From: Pampus argenteus
Taxonomy: Eukaryota > Chordata > Actinopteri > Scombriformes > Stromateidae
Direction: 5' to 3'
Length of the DNA stretch: 64,000 bases
Assembly (NCBI GenBank): GCA_036937835.1
Contig: CM072866.1
Span: 10,401,501 to 10,465,500 of the forward strand
Below the pieces are notes generated by a model. That model had not been told where the DNA came from. It saw only the letters and a list, made by a program, of their open reading frames with translations, and did not search any database. Shown here piece after piece: positions 12,101-24,998 of this stretch; position 1 is the stretch's first letter, and each line of letters begins with the position of its first letter. The position numbers and the translations under genes were made by a program.

Positions 12101-12839
12101 ATACTTCTCTTTCAAAGGTGCAAGGTGCAATGACACATTGAGGTGAATTGAATGTCTTTGTTTGTGACCATCTCTGTCTCATACACATATAATGCAAACA
12201 AACACAGCTCCTAGATGCATGGCTCTTGGATCTCTGTTAATTCTGGAGATGATTCTGCATATATCACTGCCAGTGTTTGAACACGGTTTGAGGCCACAGT
12301 TTTTTTCTTGTAGTGATGAGGTGCTCTCTGCCACAGCAGTTCATGCCTCTTCCTGTCAAACCCAGAAATCCCTGCCAAACACATCTGCCAAAATTCTGCC
12401 TGTTTGATTGTTAGGTATGTGAGATTAGTCAGTTAATAATCAGTGAATCGTGTATGAAACAAATACGCCACACATTAGCTGTGTTCTGTGTTTTTATATT
12501 TGACAGTGCTGTTACTTTTGTCTCTGAATCAAAAACGTTTCATATATTCATATGTCCAGTGAAGTGTTCAGTAACTTCAATATCATAAAGGTCTAACAGG
12601 CCTGCAGTCTGTGGACACGCCCAGATGCTTTTACAGCTGGAGCTCTTCTTAAAGGGGCTGATGGAATATTACATAAGGAAACCACTTCGCCCTCTAGGAC
12701 ACAAAAGATAGTTCATAAAAAATATAATTCATCCGAACTCAAAGCTTGCAGGGATTTATTTTCTGCATGTAAACGAAGCACAGGAAATGTGTGTCCTGTG
12801 ACGGTCTTTTAACAACACCAACTTCCCCTTAAACGAGTC
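9176..12839. other. Upstream intergenic region of colgalt1
   Basis: Apart from the candidate minus-strand exon at 9217-9444, no exon, RNA gene or clear mobile element could be supported. Short open frames at 11318-11732 and 12192-12407 lack splice or codon evidence. Regulatory DNA for colgalt1 may lie here but is not recognisable by eye. Confidence 0.5.
9217..9444 (-). other. Candidate orphan exon on the minus strand
   Basis: On the minus strand a 228-base open segment is bounded by a good acceptor (a T-rich tract, then CTAACTTTCAG) and a donor (CTGCAAG followed by GTAGGA). The open frame encodes a Cys-containing stretch including DCLCCLDDLEPLRKQC and HEGHRVYLLTEAA. I do not recognise the protein and find no adjoining exon in the window. 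It may be a terminal exon of a gene lying outside, an old pseudo-exon, or chance, since the plus strand is also open here. Confidence 0.25.
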
Positions 12840-12976
12840 CAGACCTGCCCTTTAATTAGGCCAACCCCTCCGCCATGTATCCACTGTCGGCATAACACAA
12901 CAGCGGGACCCTCAGTTTCTACATCCTCAGCGCCCTTCTCTGTCCGCCGCGTCACCAGCGAGTGTCTCTCCCTGCC
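12840..12976 (+). promoter_or_regulatory. Probable promoter-proximal and 5' UTR of colgalt1
   Basis: Base composition rises in G and C from about 12840 into coding exon 1, with several CpGs, consistent with a TATA-less housekeeping promoter. The transcription start cannot be placed from sequence alone. Assignment rests on position next to the start codon. Confidence 0.35.
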
Positions 12977-15900
12977 ATGCACCGGGTCACCTCGCTACTG
13001 CCTGCCCTGCTGTTCGTTCTCCTGCCGGGTTTGAGCCGGGGGTATTTCCCCGAGGAGCGCTGGAGCCCCGAGTCTCCGCTCCTCGCTCCCCGGGTCGTCA
13101 TCGCGCTGGTGTGCCGCAACTCTGCTCACTCCCTGCCGCTGTTCCTCGGAGGCATCGAGCGCCTGCACTACCCGAAGGACCGCATTGCGCTGTGGTGAGT
13201 GTCATCGCTGTAAAATGGTAATATTCTCGTGAGCAAATAACTCATAGTTACTAATACTTTACCGCGTGTTTTTTAGAGAATATATAAACTGACAAGAAAG
13301 TACGACAAAGTGTGTTTTAACGTCACCGGAAAGTCATTGAGGAGCATCAGAGACACGTCAAGCCCGTGCAGAAATAACGTGGAAAACTACGTGCGTCTGC
13401 GCGTGCGCTTTAGAGTTTTCAGCCAGGCAGAGCCGCCGTGTTATTATAAAGATCATGGGAAAATCATGGGTGCTTTAACAAACCAAATCGGTGGTTGAAT
13501 GAAAAAAAATAAAAATAAATGGAAGTGCAAGCAGTGTGGCTCAACATGCGCGGTGGCGTTTAATGGACTCGCCCCGTGCGCGGTGCACTGAGGGTGGGTT
13601 GCGCCAGCAGAGTCGTGCCCATAAAAAGTTCCATTGAGTCAGAGATCTCTCATCGCCCCTTCGTTTCCCCCATCTACCCCTCCCTCAACTTCTTTCCCCT
13701 CCACATCTTCGTCTTTAAAGCTTGGTTGAAAGCAGCCAGTATTGTTCCAAAGAATCTTTCAAAATTGGGACCTAAACTATCAAAACATGTATAATCCAGG
13801 TACAATAAACTGTATGAAATATGAAATACCTCCACCTCCGGATTTATCGTCTTTATCCTCAGGCTGTTTTTTTTTCTGCCACCCAGCCCCCAGCCTTCCA
13901 GATTATTCTTGTCTGCTGCTTCCCACTTCCTCTTCTCATTTTGATCCTCTGCCAGTAGATCTGTTTTTAAAATATTAAGATAAGCTTTTGATCAGCATTC
14001 AGACTTGACAGGTTGGATTATATTTCTTTGCAGCCCCGTAGCCTAAAGAACGGTAAATAAGACCAATAGCCTCAGGCAGATTTGTGTCTAATGTACCTAC
14101 CTGAATGTGAGTTTGAAAGAAAATCAGACATAATTTAATTGCTTGTTTGATCAAACAGTGCAGTGTCTCATCTTAATGTTGAATTCAACTATTTCTTCAG
14201 TTGAAAAGTCTGAAAGTGGAAAGAGGGCTCCACGTGTCTGTGTGTGTCTCATTAAACAACTCAGCCTGGATGATGATTTTTTTTTTCCCCCCTCTATTTG
14301 AGCCAGAAATTCAGCCTGAGTCTAACTATACCCGTGTGGCAGCCTGTGCTCAGTTTTCTGCATGGCTACTTTGATCTATAACATATTTTCCTACTTCATG
14401 GAAGAACAGATTAAAGCTACTCTGGCCACCTGTCGATACCTGCAGTTATCAGTTGCGAGGATAATGAAATGATAAGATGGTACACCTGGCTGATGTGCAC
14501 TGTCTCATGGTGAGTGTGTGCTCTGCAGGGACATGCAGGATGAATTATATAAATCCATAAATCATACGCTCTCATCCCCCTGCTTATTTCTTAGTGTTCT
14601 CACCCTAACCCTAACCCTATCCTTTGAGCATGGTTCTGTGCTGACAATACCATATATTTTCTTTCCATAACCCTTTTCTTATTCGTTGCCACCGCTCATT
14701 CAAAACTTCACAGCAGTCAGACGTTTCTGACGAACAGAGAGAGAGAAAGTTAGACAGATGTAAAGAGAGAGAAAGAGGGGAGGGGGTGTTAGATGAAGAT
14801 GGATCTGTGAGTGGTCACATGCGGGTGCTGAGACGGCACTGCTGTGCTAAAACGCCACAGACGCATGAGAAACTAACATCTGCAGCATGCCGACTGTCAC
14901 TCACCATATTCTCTCATATTTACACATTCCTTTCCCCCTCTCACTCCCTCACCCCTCCCTAATGCACACTAAGATTTGTTATGATAACACAGACAGCAGA
15001 TGAATGCCACTCACCTCCCCCCTCAGAGCTCCTATTGTCTCTCTCTCTGTTCTTCTCAGTCCACGCCTGACATTAGCGATGTGCAACTCTGCTCTAATCA
15101 CAGCAAGATCCTCTGAGATTGAAAAGATGTAGTAGAACTGTGCAATGAATGAATATATTATCAATATCATAATATACAATTCTGTATCACCCAACACTTT
15201 AGATATAACTGAATCCCAGACTGTCTGGGATTTGTTTACTTTTTTGAGCCTGTTTGAGTGTTATGACTTGATTAAATTAACATTGAATTATGGCTGGGCT
15301 AATCAGGCTATTGGCTACTGAGCATCGTGAGGCTTCTGCTGTCTGAATACTGTTAGAGTGGCAGTATAATAACTCCCGGCAGATATTCATCAAGAAGGCA
15401 ATATCATGCGCAGGGATCGCTGTGGGGCTCAGGATTCAGTCAGCGGCCCAGTGCAGATGAATTATACAACCACTGTGACCAAGAAACAGTTTATATGAGG
15501 ATCAGTCACATTTTAATAAAATCTGTATTGGGATTTTTCTACAGTATCAGCCTGGTGCATCCCTAATATAATAATGTTTTATATAAAACTGCACACACAA
15601 TATTATCCAGTGTTTCTCTCTCTTTCTCTGTTGTTTCATCGTCCCACAGGGTGGCGACAGATCACAACATAGATAACACCACAGCCATCCTGAGAGACTG
15701 GCTCATCCAGGTGCAGAATGACTATCACTATGTGGAGTGGAGACCTGACGAGGAAACCAGGTACTGTGTGTGTGTGTAAGCTTGTGTGTGTGTGTGTGTG
15801 TGTGTGTGATAAGCACATAATTTAACAAGTCTGTCTATGCATATGTCTCAGTGCCTTTGAGGACGAGGTGGGGCCTAAGCACTGGAATAACCTCCGCTAT

Positions 15901-18900
15901 GAACACGTAATGAAGCTCCGTCAGGCAGCGCTGGACTCCGCCCGTGAGATCTGGGCCGACTACCTCCTGGTTTGTTGTCATCCATTCAAATAGCTTCATT
16001 GTCCTCTTCTTATTATGTACACTCAGTACTGTCTCTGACTCTGAAAGGGTCTGATATAAGAGGAGATAAGTGTGATGTAGGCTGCTTCATGGCACAGACT
16101 CTGTAAATACCCACCCACCCATCCATCCATCGTCTGCTTGAGAAATGTACAAGAGAAACCAAATCTTAGTCATTATATAGCAAAGTGACTTGAATCCCCG
16201 GCTAATGACTGAAGCTGACATTTTTGGTGACTGCTCACAAATTAAATGTTTTAATTTCCTAAAATTGATTGTAAAGAAGGACCGAAGATGATGATGTAAA
16301 GTAATGGTGAGGGTGAAGTCACAGACACCACATGATAATTAAGTTTTTTTTTTTTTTGGACTGTTTACCGGCAATAGAGGATAAAGTATAAATATTGTTG
16401 CTATGGTTACCTGCAGTTTAAGACACTATGTGCACCCGTCTAGACACAGTTAAGCTGTTTGACTATGTTGAAGGTGTCTTTATGTGCAGTACTTAATGAT
16501 CAGAAATTATTTTTTAATGATGACGAATATCATAAAACTGTTCAGTCATTTGGGGGCGGGGCTGTGTGGTAATATGAAGACAATAAGGCCAGTTTCAGAA
16601 TGACCTCAGCTTAAAATTGGCAGTGGGTGTATGAAAACCATCTAGACAAATACAGAATTATGAAATATGCAGGTTATCTGGCAGCACTCTCATGTATTGG
16701 AGTATATATATGTGGTTCCTGGTAATACACTCATACAGAAGGTTTAAATGTTTGGCATTGATAAAGTGTTCTTCTTACACAACTGGAGCAGCAGTTATAA
16801 CAAACATACACCAAAGTAAAGAACAGCCGGCTGCAAATACAAGTGCAGTCTGTTGGCAAGCCTTGTTTAAAATTACAGGCTGAGAGATGATAGAGAAAAG
16901 GAAAGAGCTCCTTATGCTCTCAGTGTTCTGTGATCAAACCATGTAACAGGGCTACAATCAGTCATTGAGTAGCAGTGACATTTTGTGTGTGTGTGTGGCT
17001 ATGTGTGTGTGTGTGTGTGTGTGTTAGTTGCATAATGTCAATACCCCTGCCAATGCCCTTTTCTCCTGTCTGCAGGTGGCTGACTGTGACAACCTGCTCA
17101 CCAATCCAGATGTGTTGTGGAAACTGATGAGAGAGAACAAGACCATTGTAGCTCCAATGTTAGAGTCCAGAGCTGCGTACTCCAACTTCTGGTGCGGCAT
17201 GACTTCACAGGTACTGTAGACGTTATGTTTTGAGCTGTTCATCACTCACACCTGTATAGTAGCTTATGTACACCTTGCATGTCCTTCAAATTTGTGTGAA
17301 GTTGGAAAAATATATTTATTTTTCAGGGTTTTCTTCATAATAAAAAAAAACATAAATCTAAGTTTAAGCCTTCCACATGTATGCACAATTTTAGGGAATG
17401 TAGTTGGTATTTAAAAAAAGCAAAATAGAATGGCCTCTATTTTGATTTTGCAATTTACCAATAATTGGCCCCATTAATGTCCCACTTTGAGAAAATACCA
17501 TAAACTTACTATTGAATAGCTACAAGTATATTGTTGCTTGAAATGATAAAATTCGTGAATCTACATGAGTGAATTCTCAAGAACATTTCCTTTAAGGGTT
17601 CATCATTTGTCCTCATTTTCTAAGCAACTAATAAATCAAGAACAAAAATGTTATTTGCAGCCCTATAGTCAAGTAAGTAGACAGTGTGGAAGAGAAAATG
17701 GTAATATAAATAAATGAGAATTATGCTGACATGATCATCATAAAATTGTGCGTAACTGTAAAGTGTTTGTGTGTTTAAAGGGTTACTACAAGCGAACACC
17801 AGCCTACATGCCCATCCGTAAGCAGGAGCGCCGTGGCTGTTTTGATGTACCGATGGTCCACTCTACCTATCTGGTAGACCTACGGAAAGAAGCCTCTCGT
17901 CAGCTGGCTTTTTATCCGCCACACACTCAGTACAGCTGGGCCCTGGATGATGTCATCGTCTTTGCCTACTCAGCTCGCATGGCAGGTTGGACAAATGCAG
18001 GAGGGCTGGTAAACTGTTTATCTGGTTAAATGTGTAACTATGTTTTGTTATCATTCTCAGATGTGCAGATGTATGTGTGCAACAAAGAAACCTATGGATA
18101 TTTCCCAGTCCCAATGCGCTCCCATGCTACTTTGCTGGATGAGGCAGAGAGTTTCTTGCACACTCATCTTGAGATCATGGGTGAGTCCTTAAGTTGAGCA
18201 CTGTTCAGATCAAGTTTAAGTATTTGATAATTTTAAGAAAAGGTTAAAATTGCTTGTGATTGAGCACCTAAACAGTCACTAGGCTGTGATTAGATCTCAT
18301 CATATCTTCATATCATAGTTTTCCTGCTGTGCACACCATAAAAAAACAACACAGTTTCTCTGAAAGTAGCCTAAAATGAGTTGTAGAGTTACAAGCTTTT
18401 ACACAGAAATGCAGCATATTGTATGCCTCTGGTAAAACAACTTACTTAAGTAGGCTATTTTTTTCCATTTTTGTTGGCAGATGTAAAAGATGTGAAAACT
18501 GTAAATTATGTGTACAACAGGAGATGAGACAAAGTGTGCAAAGAAATGTAGCAGATTAGGTGTGTTGATTTCATGTTTCAATTTTATGGTTTGGTCCTAT
18601 TGTCTTTTGATAATCATCACTTCACATTATATGCTGTAAAACCCGCAAAATGTACAATAATGATAAAAGATAAAATCTCTTTATACATACTCTCATTTTG
18701 ATTTTGCTAAATTCTACTCTGTAAAATTATCTGTGATTCATTTTTGGAGCTTCCTGGGAAACGCATGAGGATAACTCGGCCACATTTTGTCTGTTCTAAC
18801 ACATTACAAATTCTCTTTGTAACACTCCTCCATTTTTCTTTGAAAGTGAAACATTCTCCGTTGGAGCCCTCCAGCTTCCTGTCTCTTCCTCCAAAGCAGC

Positions 18901-21900
18901 CCAACAAGATGGGCTTTGATGAGGTATAAACAGTCTCTCTCTCTCACACACACACACACACATAGAGCAGCCTAAGCATGTGTTTGAGGTTTTGCGTTTG
19001 TGTGCACCCAGGTGTTCATGATAAATCTGGTGCGGAGATCCGACCGGCGTGAGCGAATGCTAAGAACACTGTACGAGCAGGAGCTCAGCTGTAAGGTTGT
19101 TGCTGCTGTGGATGGCAAGTACGTTCCTCGTTTTCTTCCTACACCACTGTCTCTGTCTTCTTGATTTGTGCCTCTGCAACCTGCAGTGTAGATTGATGTA
19201 CACAGGCAGGGCTGAGACTAACAACCAGTTGAAAAGTAGCAGGGTGCATGCTGTCATTTAAAGACTCCCGGAAGATTATAATTTTAGCTTGTCTGAGGAA
19301 AATCTAACTCTAGTCTGTCTGTACAGTAGGGAATGTTATCATTAGTGTGCATCATGTTTTACATAATTGATTGTCTTATTTTTAAACCAATGTGGGAATG
19401 AGTAAAATAGGCACTAGCATGGCCTGCATGTGTTTGTGTGCAACATCCCATCATCACACCCATATAATTTATTGTTTTTTATCTCTAATCTCTCTCTCAC
19501 CCTCAGAGCTCTGAACAAGACTGACATAGAGTCCATGGGGATTAAGATGTTACCAGGTTACAAAGATCCTTATCACGGTCGACCTCTCACTAAGGGTGAA
19601 CTGGGTTGTTTCCTCTCTCATTACAACATCTGGAAGGAGGTGAGGAGCTAGAACAGTCTTCAGGCGTCTGGGTCTGTTGGTACATAACATTTACTACTGA
19701 AAAACACAGTAACCCAGTTTGTGAGAGGAAAGGCAGCTTAGTGGGAGAAATGAGTTTGTTTTATTTATGTTTCAGTGGATGGTTTGATTTATATTGTAAA
19801 GTTGAGTTAAACATTGTATCGAATCAACTGAAAAAATATACGTAGGAGTTTTCATTTTGCACAATTTTAATGTATGCATGTATGTATTTGTGTATTGTTT
19901 GTTGTTTATTCAAGTGTCCTGCACCTTCAGGTTCCCAGCCCATATGGTCTTACAAGACACTAAACAATATTAAGCCAGAAAGACCACATGACAAATCATA
20001 ATGTACAGCTCACAGAAAAAAAAACATTTGATGATGATGGATACTGCCTTAGCTGCCAAGTATCTCCTATAAATCTGACCAAAACAAAGATCTTCACATC
20101 AAAGAACCAGCTCGACATGTCAGCTACGCACAACCAAAGCAAATCAGGATTTTTCAAGTGGATCTTTTAGAAAAAATAATTCCTCTAGTCACTGTTCAGG
20201 CAAATGGAATAAAAAATGAAATTCATTCTCGGGATCACAAAAAACATCGACATTGCTCTTCAGGAATATCTTTTATATCTGCTTGCATCAACTGTCAGCG
20301 ATGAAGTACCAGTTCTTAACTGTTTAACTGTATTTATATTACACTGCCAGTTATTCCTAAAATTAAAATCAGAATTAGAAAATACAGAAACCTCTCTCGA
20401 CCAACAGTCTCGATAACTGTGTGGTTAGTTAAAGATATTCCTGGTTAGTTTTTCCTCTGGCAGCTGAATAAGGCGCTTCCACAACCTCAACCTCATTTCA
20501 CGTCTCTGCTTTTCTAGTCATATCTCCCATCCTATGTCCCCTCCAACCAACAACTCCCTTAGCAGTAAATTTATGCATCCTCAGAAAACACCCCCTGGTT
20601 TGATTCTGGACGGCATTACTGTCAGGGTCATCCTAAAACCCCACACTCCTGCAGGATAAAATGAAATTGTGACTATCATTGAATCATAAAGTTTAGTAAA
20701 AGTTAAAAAATAAGGTCAAGACGCAGTTTCATTTTATTCATTACAGCCCTTAGCACTCTTCTTGCTGATTCTGTCAGTACTTTAATTCCCTCTTTAAACA
20801 CACATTTTCATTAATAACCAAACCAAGATATTTATATGAACTAGTGTACCATAGAGGCATGAATCCACTTAAAATCTTAAATATATGCTCGCTCTGATGT
20901 TCACATTGCTTTCTACAATGTAAAAATCTATGTTAAGTCACTATTAATGGTCACTCTCCATTTACTACACCATAAACTATAAATGAAATATGTAAATTAA
21001 CCTGAGTCTCTGCAACCAGCACAGCATCATTAGCCTATAACAAAACATCTAAATTCATATTATCAGTCTACCTAGATTGGCCTGCTTATTTTTTTTTCTT
21101 CTTCATTTACATAAAAGGCAAGTAATGTGGCGGAAAGTACTTCTCCACGCTTCACTCCAAATGGAAACCAGCCAGTCCTGAAATTATTTAACTGCAAACA
21201 CGAAACTGGAGCTTTGTACAAGGCTTTGATGGCATTATACAATTTACCACCGATGCCAGAACATATAAATCTGTTCTTTAACAGATCTCTATTAATCTAA
21301 TCAAAGGATTTCTTAAAATCAAATGAGACGACCATATTTTCCCTTCTCGTAGTCCTGCTCCCATACTAAGGATATAACATAGATATGGTAAATACACACC
21401 CTGCTTTTCCTAAAGCCATTCGGGTCATCCACCAAAAAGCCAGTAATTATTAAGTCTATTATTGAGGACAGATTTAGTAGTAGGTTTGATTATAGACTTA
21501 TAATTTCAGGTTTAAATTCCACCACCATTACATGTATTAAACCACATCTCACATGTGAATCCAACAAGATAGCTGTCCAAAGAATTAAAAGAAACGTGTG
21601 TATGTGTAGATAATAGATCGTGGTCTGCACACTTCCCTGGTCATAGAGGACGACCTTCGCTTCGAGGTGTTCTTCAGACGACGTCTCCAGACACTGTTGC
21701 AGGAGGTGACGACACACAAGCTGGACTGGGATCTCATGTGAGTGTTTCTGCAGTGAACAGAAGGAAAACACTTTGTAGTGAACAGAGTGGATTATTGTCC
21801 TCCTACAATGAAATCCATCAAACTGTCACACATGATACCCTTGTGGGAATAATGCATCTTAGCACCACATTACCAAGCTCTGTGCTCCATCTTTTTCACA

Positions 21901-22884
21901 TTCATCACAGCAGTTCTCCCAAAGAGGAAGAGTTAATATAGCAAAGTGAACGGCATTCAGAGTACTCAAAGTGAAAGTGCTGTTATATTTTGCACAGATG
22001 ATACAAGTTTTACTTGGATTGGACCTCCCCGTTTGGTCATCAGTGCAGAAGTTGAGTTAGAAAATATATGGTTATTTCATTAGAAATCTATAGTTGTATT
22101 AGATTAATTCAAGTTGTATATGAAAATGCAAGGAAAGACATTCAATCACTGAGCTTGAAATTCTGCCACATTTGTGTGTAGTTAAGTTGAACTGATTTCA
22201 GTCCAAAATTTCACTTCCATAAATGCTGATGGACTTTTTCTTTGGGAAGTGATGGTAATTATTCTCTCCTTATTTTTACAGTTATATCGGGAGGAAGCGA
22301 ATGCAGGTAGAACATTCAGAGAAACCTGTACCAAACATCCACAACCTGGTAGAGGCTGACTACTCCTACTGGACATTAGGCTACATGTTGTCATTACAAG
22401 GAGCACAGAAGCTCATCAGCGCTGAGCCTCTAACTAAGATGCTTCCAGTCGACGAGTTCCTTCCTGCCATGTATGATAAACATCCAGTGTGAGTATAACC
22501 CCTCTGCCCCCTTTATCCTCTTTCTGTTTGTCTCATCTGCTTGTTCTTTTTGATTCCTCTCCTGAAACGTCTTTGTTAATCTTCTCACGTCGCGCGCTTC
22601 TCTCATTCATCAGTTCAGAGTACATGGAACACTTTGAGCGTCGGGACCTGCGTGCATTTTCTGCTGAGCCACTTCTGGTATATCCAACCCATTACACAGG
22701 AGACGAGGGCTACATCAGTGACACTGAGACATCGGTAGTCTGGGACAACGAGACGCTGAAAACTGACTGGGACCGAGCTAAGTCGAGGAAAACTCAAGAG
22801 CAGGAAGAGCTGAGCTTTGAGGCCAAGAACTCTGACGTACTGCAGTCTGAACTGGAAAACTGGAGCGCACGGGATGAGCTGTGA
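12977..22884 (+). CDS. colgalt1: Procollagen galactosyltransferase 1 (12 exons, 609 aa)
   Basis: This ER enzyme adds galactose from UDP-galactose to hydroxylysine in collagens. Exons: 12977-13194, 15650-15760, 15852-15969, 17076-17210, 17781-17985, 18061-18180, 18847-18923, 19012-19118, 19507-19639, 21610-21737, 22282-22488, 22614-22884. All junctions are GT-AG and the phases sum to 1830 bases. The protein opens with a signal peptide (about 1-22) and the family motif YFPEERWSPESPL. An N-terminal glycosyltransferase domain has a DxD-like D152-C-D154. The second (GT25) domain contains GYKDPYHGRPLTKGELGCF, EDD at 421-423, and EADYSYWTLGY. It ends in the ER-retrieval signal RDEL. The close match to vertebrate COLGALT1 over the whole length leaves little doubt; human is slightly longer (about 622 aa). 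COLGALT2 is the main alternative, disfavoured by the neighbours. Confidence 0.95.
14600..14621. repeat. Short interstitial telomere-like repeat
   Basis: About three CCCTAA units in colgalt1 intron 1. The tract is too short to imply a chromosome fusion. Confidence 0.6.
15060..15570. repeat. Possible dispersed repeat in colgalt1 intron 1
   Basis: The stretch has features reminiscent of common fish non-autonomous repeats: a run of ATATCAATATCATAATATACA type near 15160-15180 and an end reading GGTGCATCCCTA near 15552. This judgement is from memory of such motifs only, so boundaries and class are uncertain. Confidence 0.3.
15765..15808. repeat. TG microsatellite in colgalt1 intron 2
   Basis: TG repeats begin within a few bases of the exon 2 donor at 15760 and nearly fill the 91-base intron. 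Confidence 0.85.
20000..21345 (-). mobile_element. Degenerate non-LTR retrotransposon (LINE) in colgalt1 intron 9
   Basis: On the minus strand several reverse transcriptase blocks can be read in order, with stops and frame changes between them. FDFKKSFD lies at about 21312-21335, followed by GIGGKLYNAIKALYKAPV and a WFPFGVKRGEVLSATLLAFYVNE-like stretch to about 21085. AND-AVLVAET (from the catalytic ADD box, first D changed to N) is at 21005-21034, and YKYLGLVINEN is at 20803-20836. This is the palm and connection region of a LINE polymerase. It is long dead and antisense to colgalt1. The clade is not assigned, and both ends are approximate. Confidence 0.7.
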
Positions 22885-24055
22885 TGATGAAGAAGAGAGG
22901 ACATGAGGAGGAGGAGGGAGAGACAACAAAGCTGTGATAGTGGGCGAGGTGAATGGGACAGGGGGAGGGGGATATAACAGCACACATGACAAGCAAGAGG
23001 ACAGGCAGAGTAGATGGACACAAGGCTGATGAGGTGTGGATGAAGTGCTTTTCCTCAAACATTTCTCTCTACTGTTTGACCTTTCTCCTCAGAGACGAGG
23101 TGATAAGTAGAATTGACTCATGAAGAGTAAGCTAGCAGCTTTTGTTATTTATTGCATCCAACGCTCATCCCTTGACTGCAGCCTTGTCTGTTATTAGTTC
23201 CATTGTTTTTATTCTAAATTTGCCCAGACCCACACCACCACATATCAAATATAAATGAATGCAAATCCAAGATTGTTTAGGGACTCCAGTGTGCAGAAAT
23301 ATATATTTCATATACCCATTTTTAGGATATGCAAAAATAACACTTATATACTGCATACAAAAAACATGCATGGCAATTGGGTATGTCTGTAAAGGGGAGA
23401 CTCGTGGGTACCCATAGAACCCATTTTCATTCAGATATCTTGAGGTGAGAGGTCAAAAGAAACCCTTCGAAAATGTCCATACCAGCTTTTTCTTCCACAA
23501 AATGTAGCCTACTTTAGGAGCATTGTTTAGCCCCCTTCCTGACAAGCCAGAGTGACATGGTTGGTACCAGTTTCATATGATGTCAGTATCTACAGCCTCT
23601 GAAAGAAAGAAATGTCGGCCAAGGGTGCAGACACCCCTGTGGGTCTTTGAGGGTTAAAAAAAATTGATAGTTTTATGAGAATCAATACAGTATCACAAAC
23701 CATAATATCATGATACTCAAGTGTATCAATATTTTCTTATACCCCTATGTTTTTATATATGTTTCTTTCTTAATAACTGTACTTATGTTTTTACCCATTA
23801 ATGTATCAGTTTTTCCTTTGTTATAAAAAAAAACACTTTTGACAGTAGCAGTACATTGGTTTAGTGTTGTTTCCTCTCTACATGTTGCCAGTTTTAAACC
23901 AGACTGGAAACTTTTGTTGCTTTGTTTGTTGAACATCAGAAAGAAAAACAAATGATTATAGATTTTTAGTAACTTTTCATGTTTTGTCTCTTCTATGTTT
24001 ACAAAGTGTCTCCTTTTTTATCAAAGAAAAAATAAAAAACCTTTTATAAAGAAAG
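22885..24055 (+). other. Probable colgalt1 3' UTR
   Basis: No stop-free exon follows the RDEL stop. A polyadenylation signal AATAAA occurs at 24031-24036 in an A-rich context, giving a 3' UTR of about 1.15 kb. A dispersed repeat appears to lie within it. Confidence 0.55.
23390..23750. repeat. Dispersed fish repeat inside the colgalt1 3' UTR
   Basis: Phrases such as GGGTACCCATAGAACCCATT, ATATCTTGAGGTGAGAGGTC and GACATGGTTGGTACC resemble a non-coding repeat that I recall as very common in percomorph genomes. The downstream AATCAATACAGTATCAC... segment also looks repetitive. This is recall, not a search, and the class (MITE or SINE-like) is unknown. Confidence 0.4.
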
Positions 24056-24167
24056 GCTTGTTTGGTTGTGCTGTTTTTATATTGAACATAGCTCAGTTGA
24101 CAGCGCCTCAAAGCTCAGTTAAAGTATAGGGTAGCATTAACGCTGTACAAAAAGTGTGCTTATTAAT

Positions 24168-24227
<60 letters not shown>

Positions 24228-24967
24228 ACATGTAAAGCATGAGAGCAGCCTGTGACTACAATCCCTTTGTGCAGAAATCTTCATCACTCTGTTGCATGTC
24301 CCTGAGGACTGACGGGATAAGAAAGCTTTAGCGTGTTTCTTTGTGTGTTTGCACACATGTCTGCGGTATGTTTATGTTTATTATGTCAGGAGAAGCCCTG
24401 CATATGTGCGCGTCTGCGTGCATCCATGTGCAGTCACACATGTCTGTGTGACTCAGACTAATCTCATTAGATCTCTCTCTCTTCCCACCTCTATATTTAC
24501 CTCACCCCTCTCTCTGAGATTAAGCCAGGTATTTTCTGCAAGAGCCTTTGCAGATCAATAGCCACTTTTCTACAGCAGCTCCTGCTGGGGTTTACTAGAA
24601 CCAGGCTTGACTCAAACTATTGACTTTCTCAGTTCATTTCCTCGTTACTTTGCATCCTGGCTGTCAGATCACCTTGATGATGGGATGTAAAAGAATCATT
24701 ATTCTGCTCCGAGTCGTACATAAATGACATGCAGTAATTAGTAAGACTCAAACTAACACCTATTAGCCATAACAGGGATGTGGAGGCAGGTTAGAAGGCC
24801 TTGCTTGATGTTGAAATAAAACATATCTCTTTGTTTCTTCCTTTGTTTCTTTCCACCACTTGACCTGTCAGCCCTCCCTCTGCAATCCAATTTGTTTTCT
24901 TCATCCCTTCCTCCCTCCCTTCTTTAAGTAATAAGATTGAAACTGTTGAGCTGAGAGATTTTAGAGC

Positions 24968-24998
<31 letters not shown>

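Noticed and set aside
14600..14621. Interstitial telomere repeat as evidence of chromosome fusion
   Set aside because: Only about three CCCTAA units; another two-unit motif occurs near 26265, so chance or replication slippage is enough.
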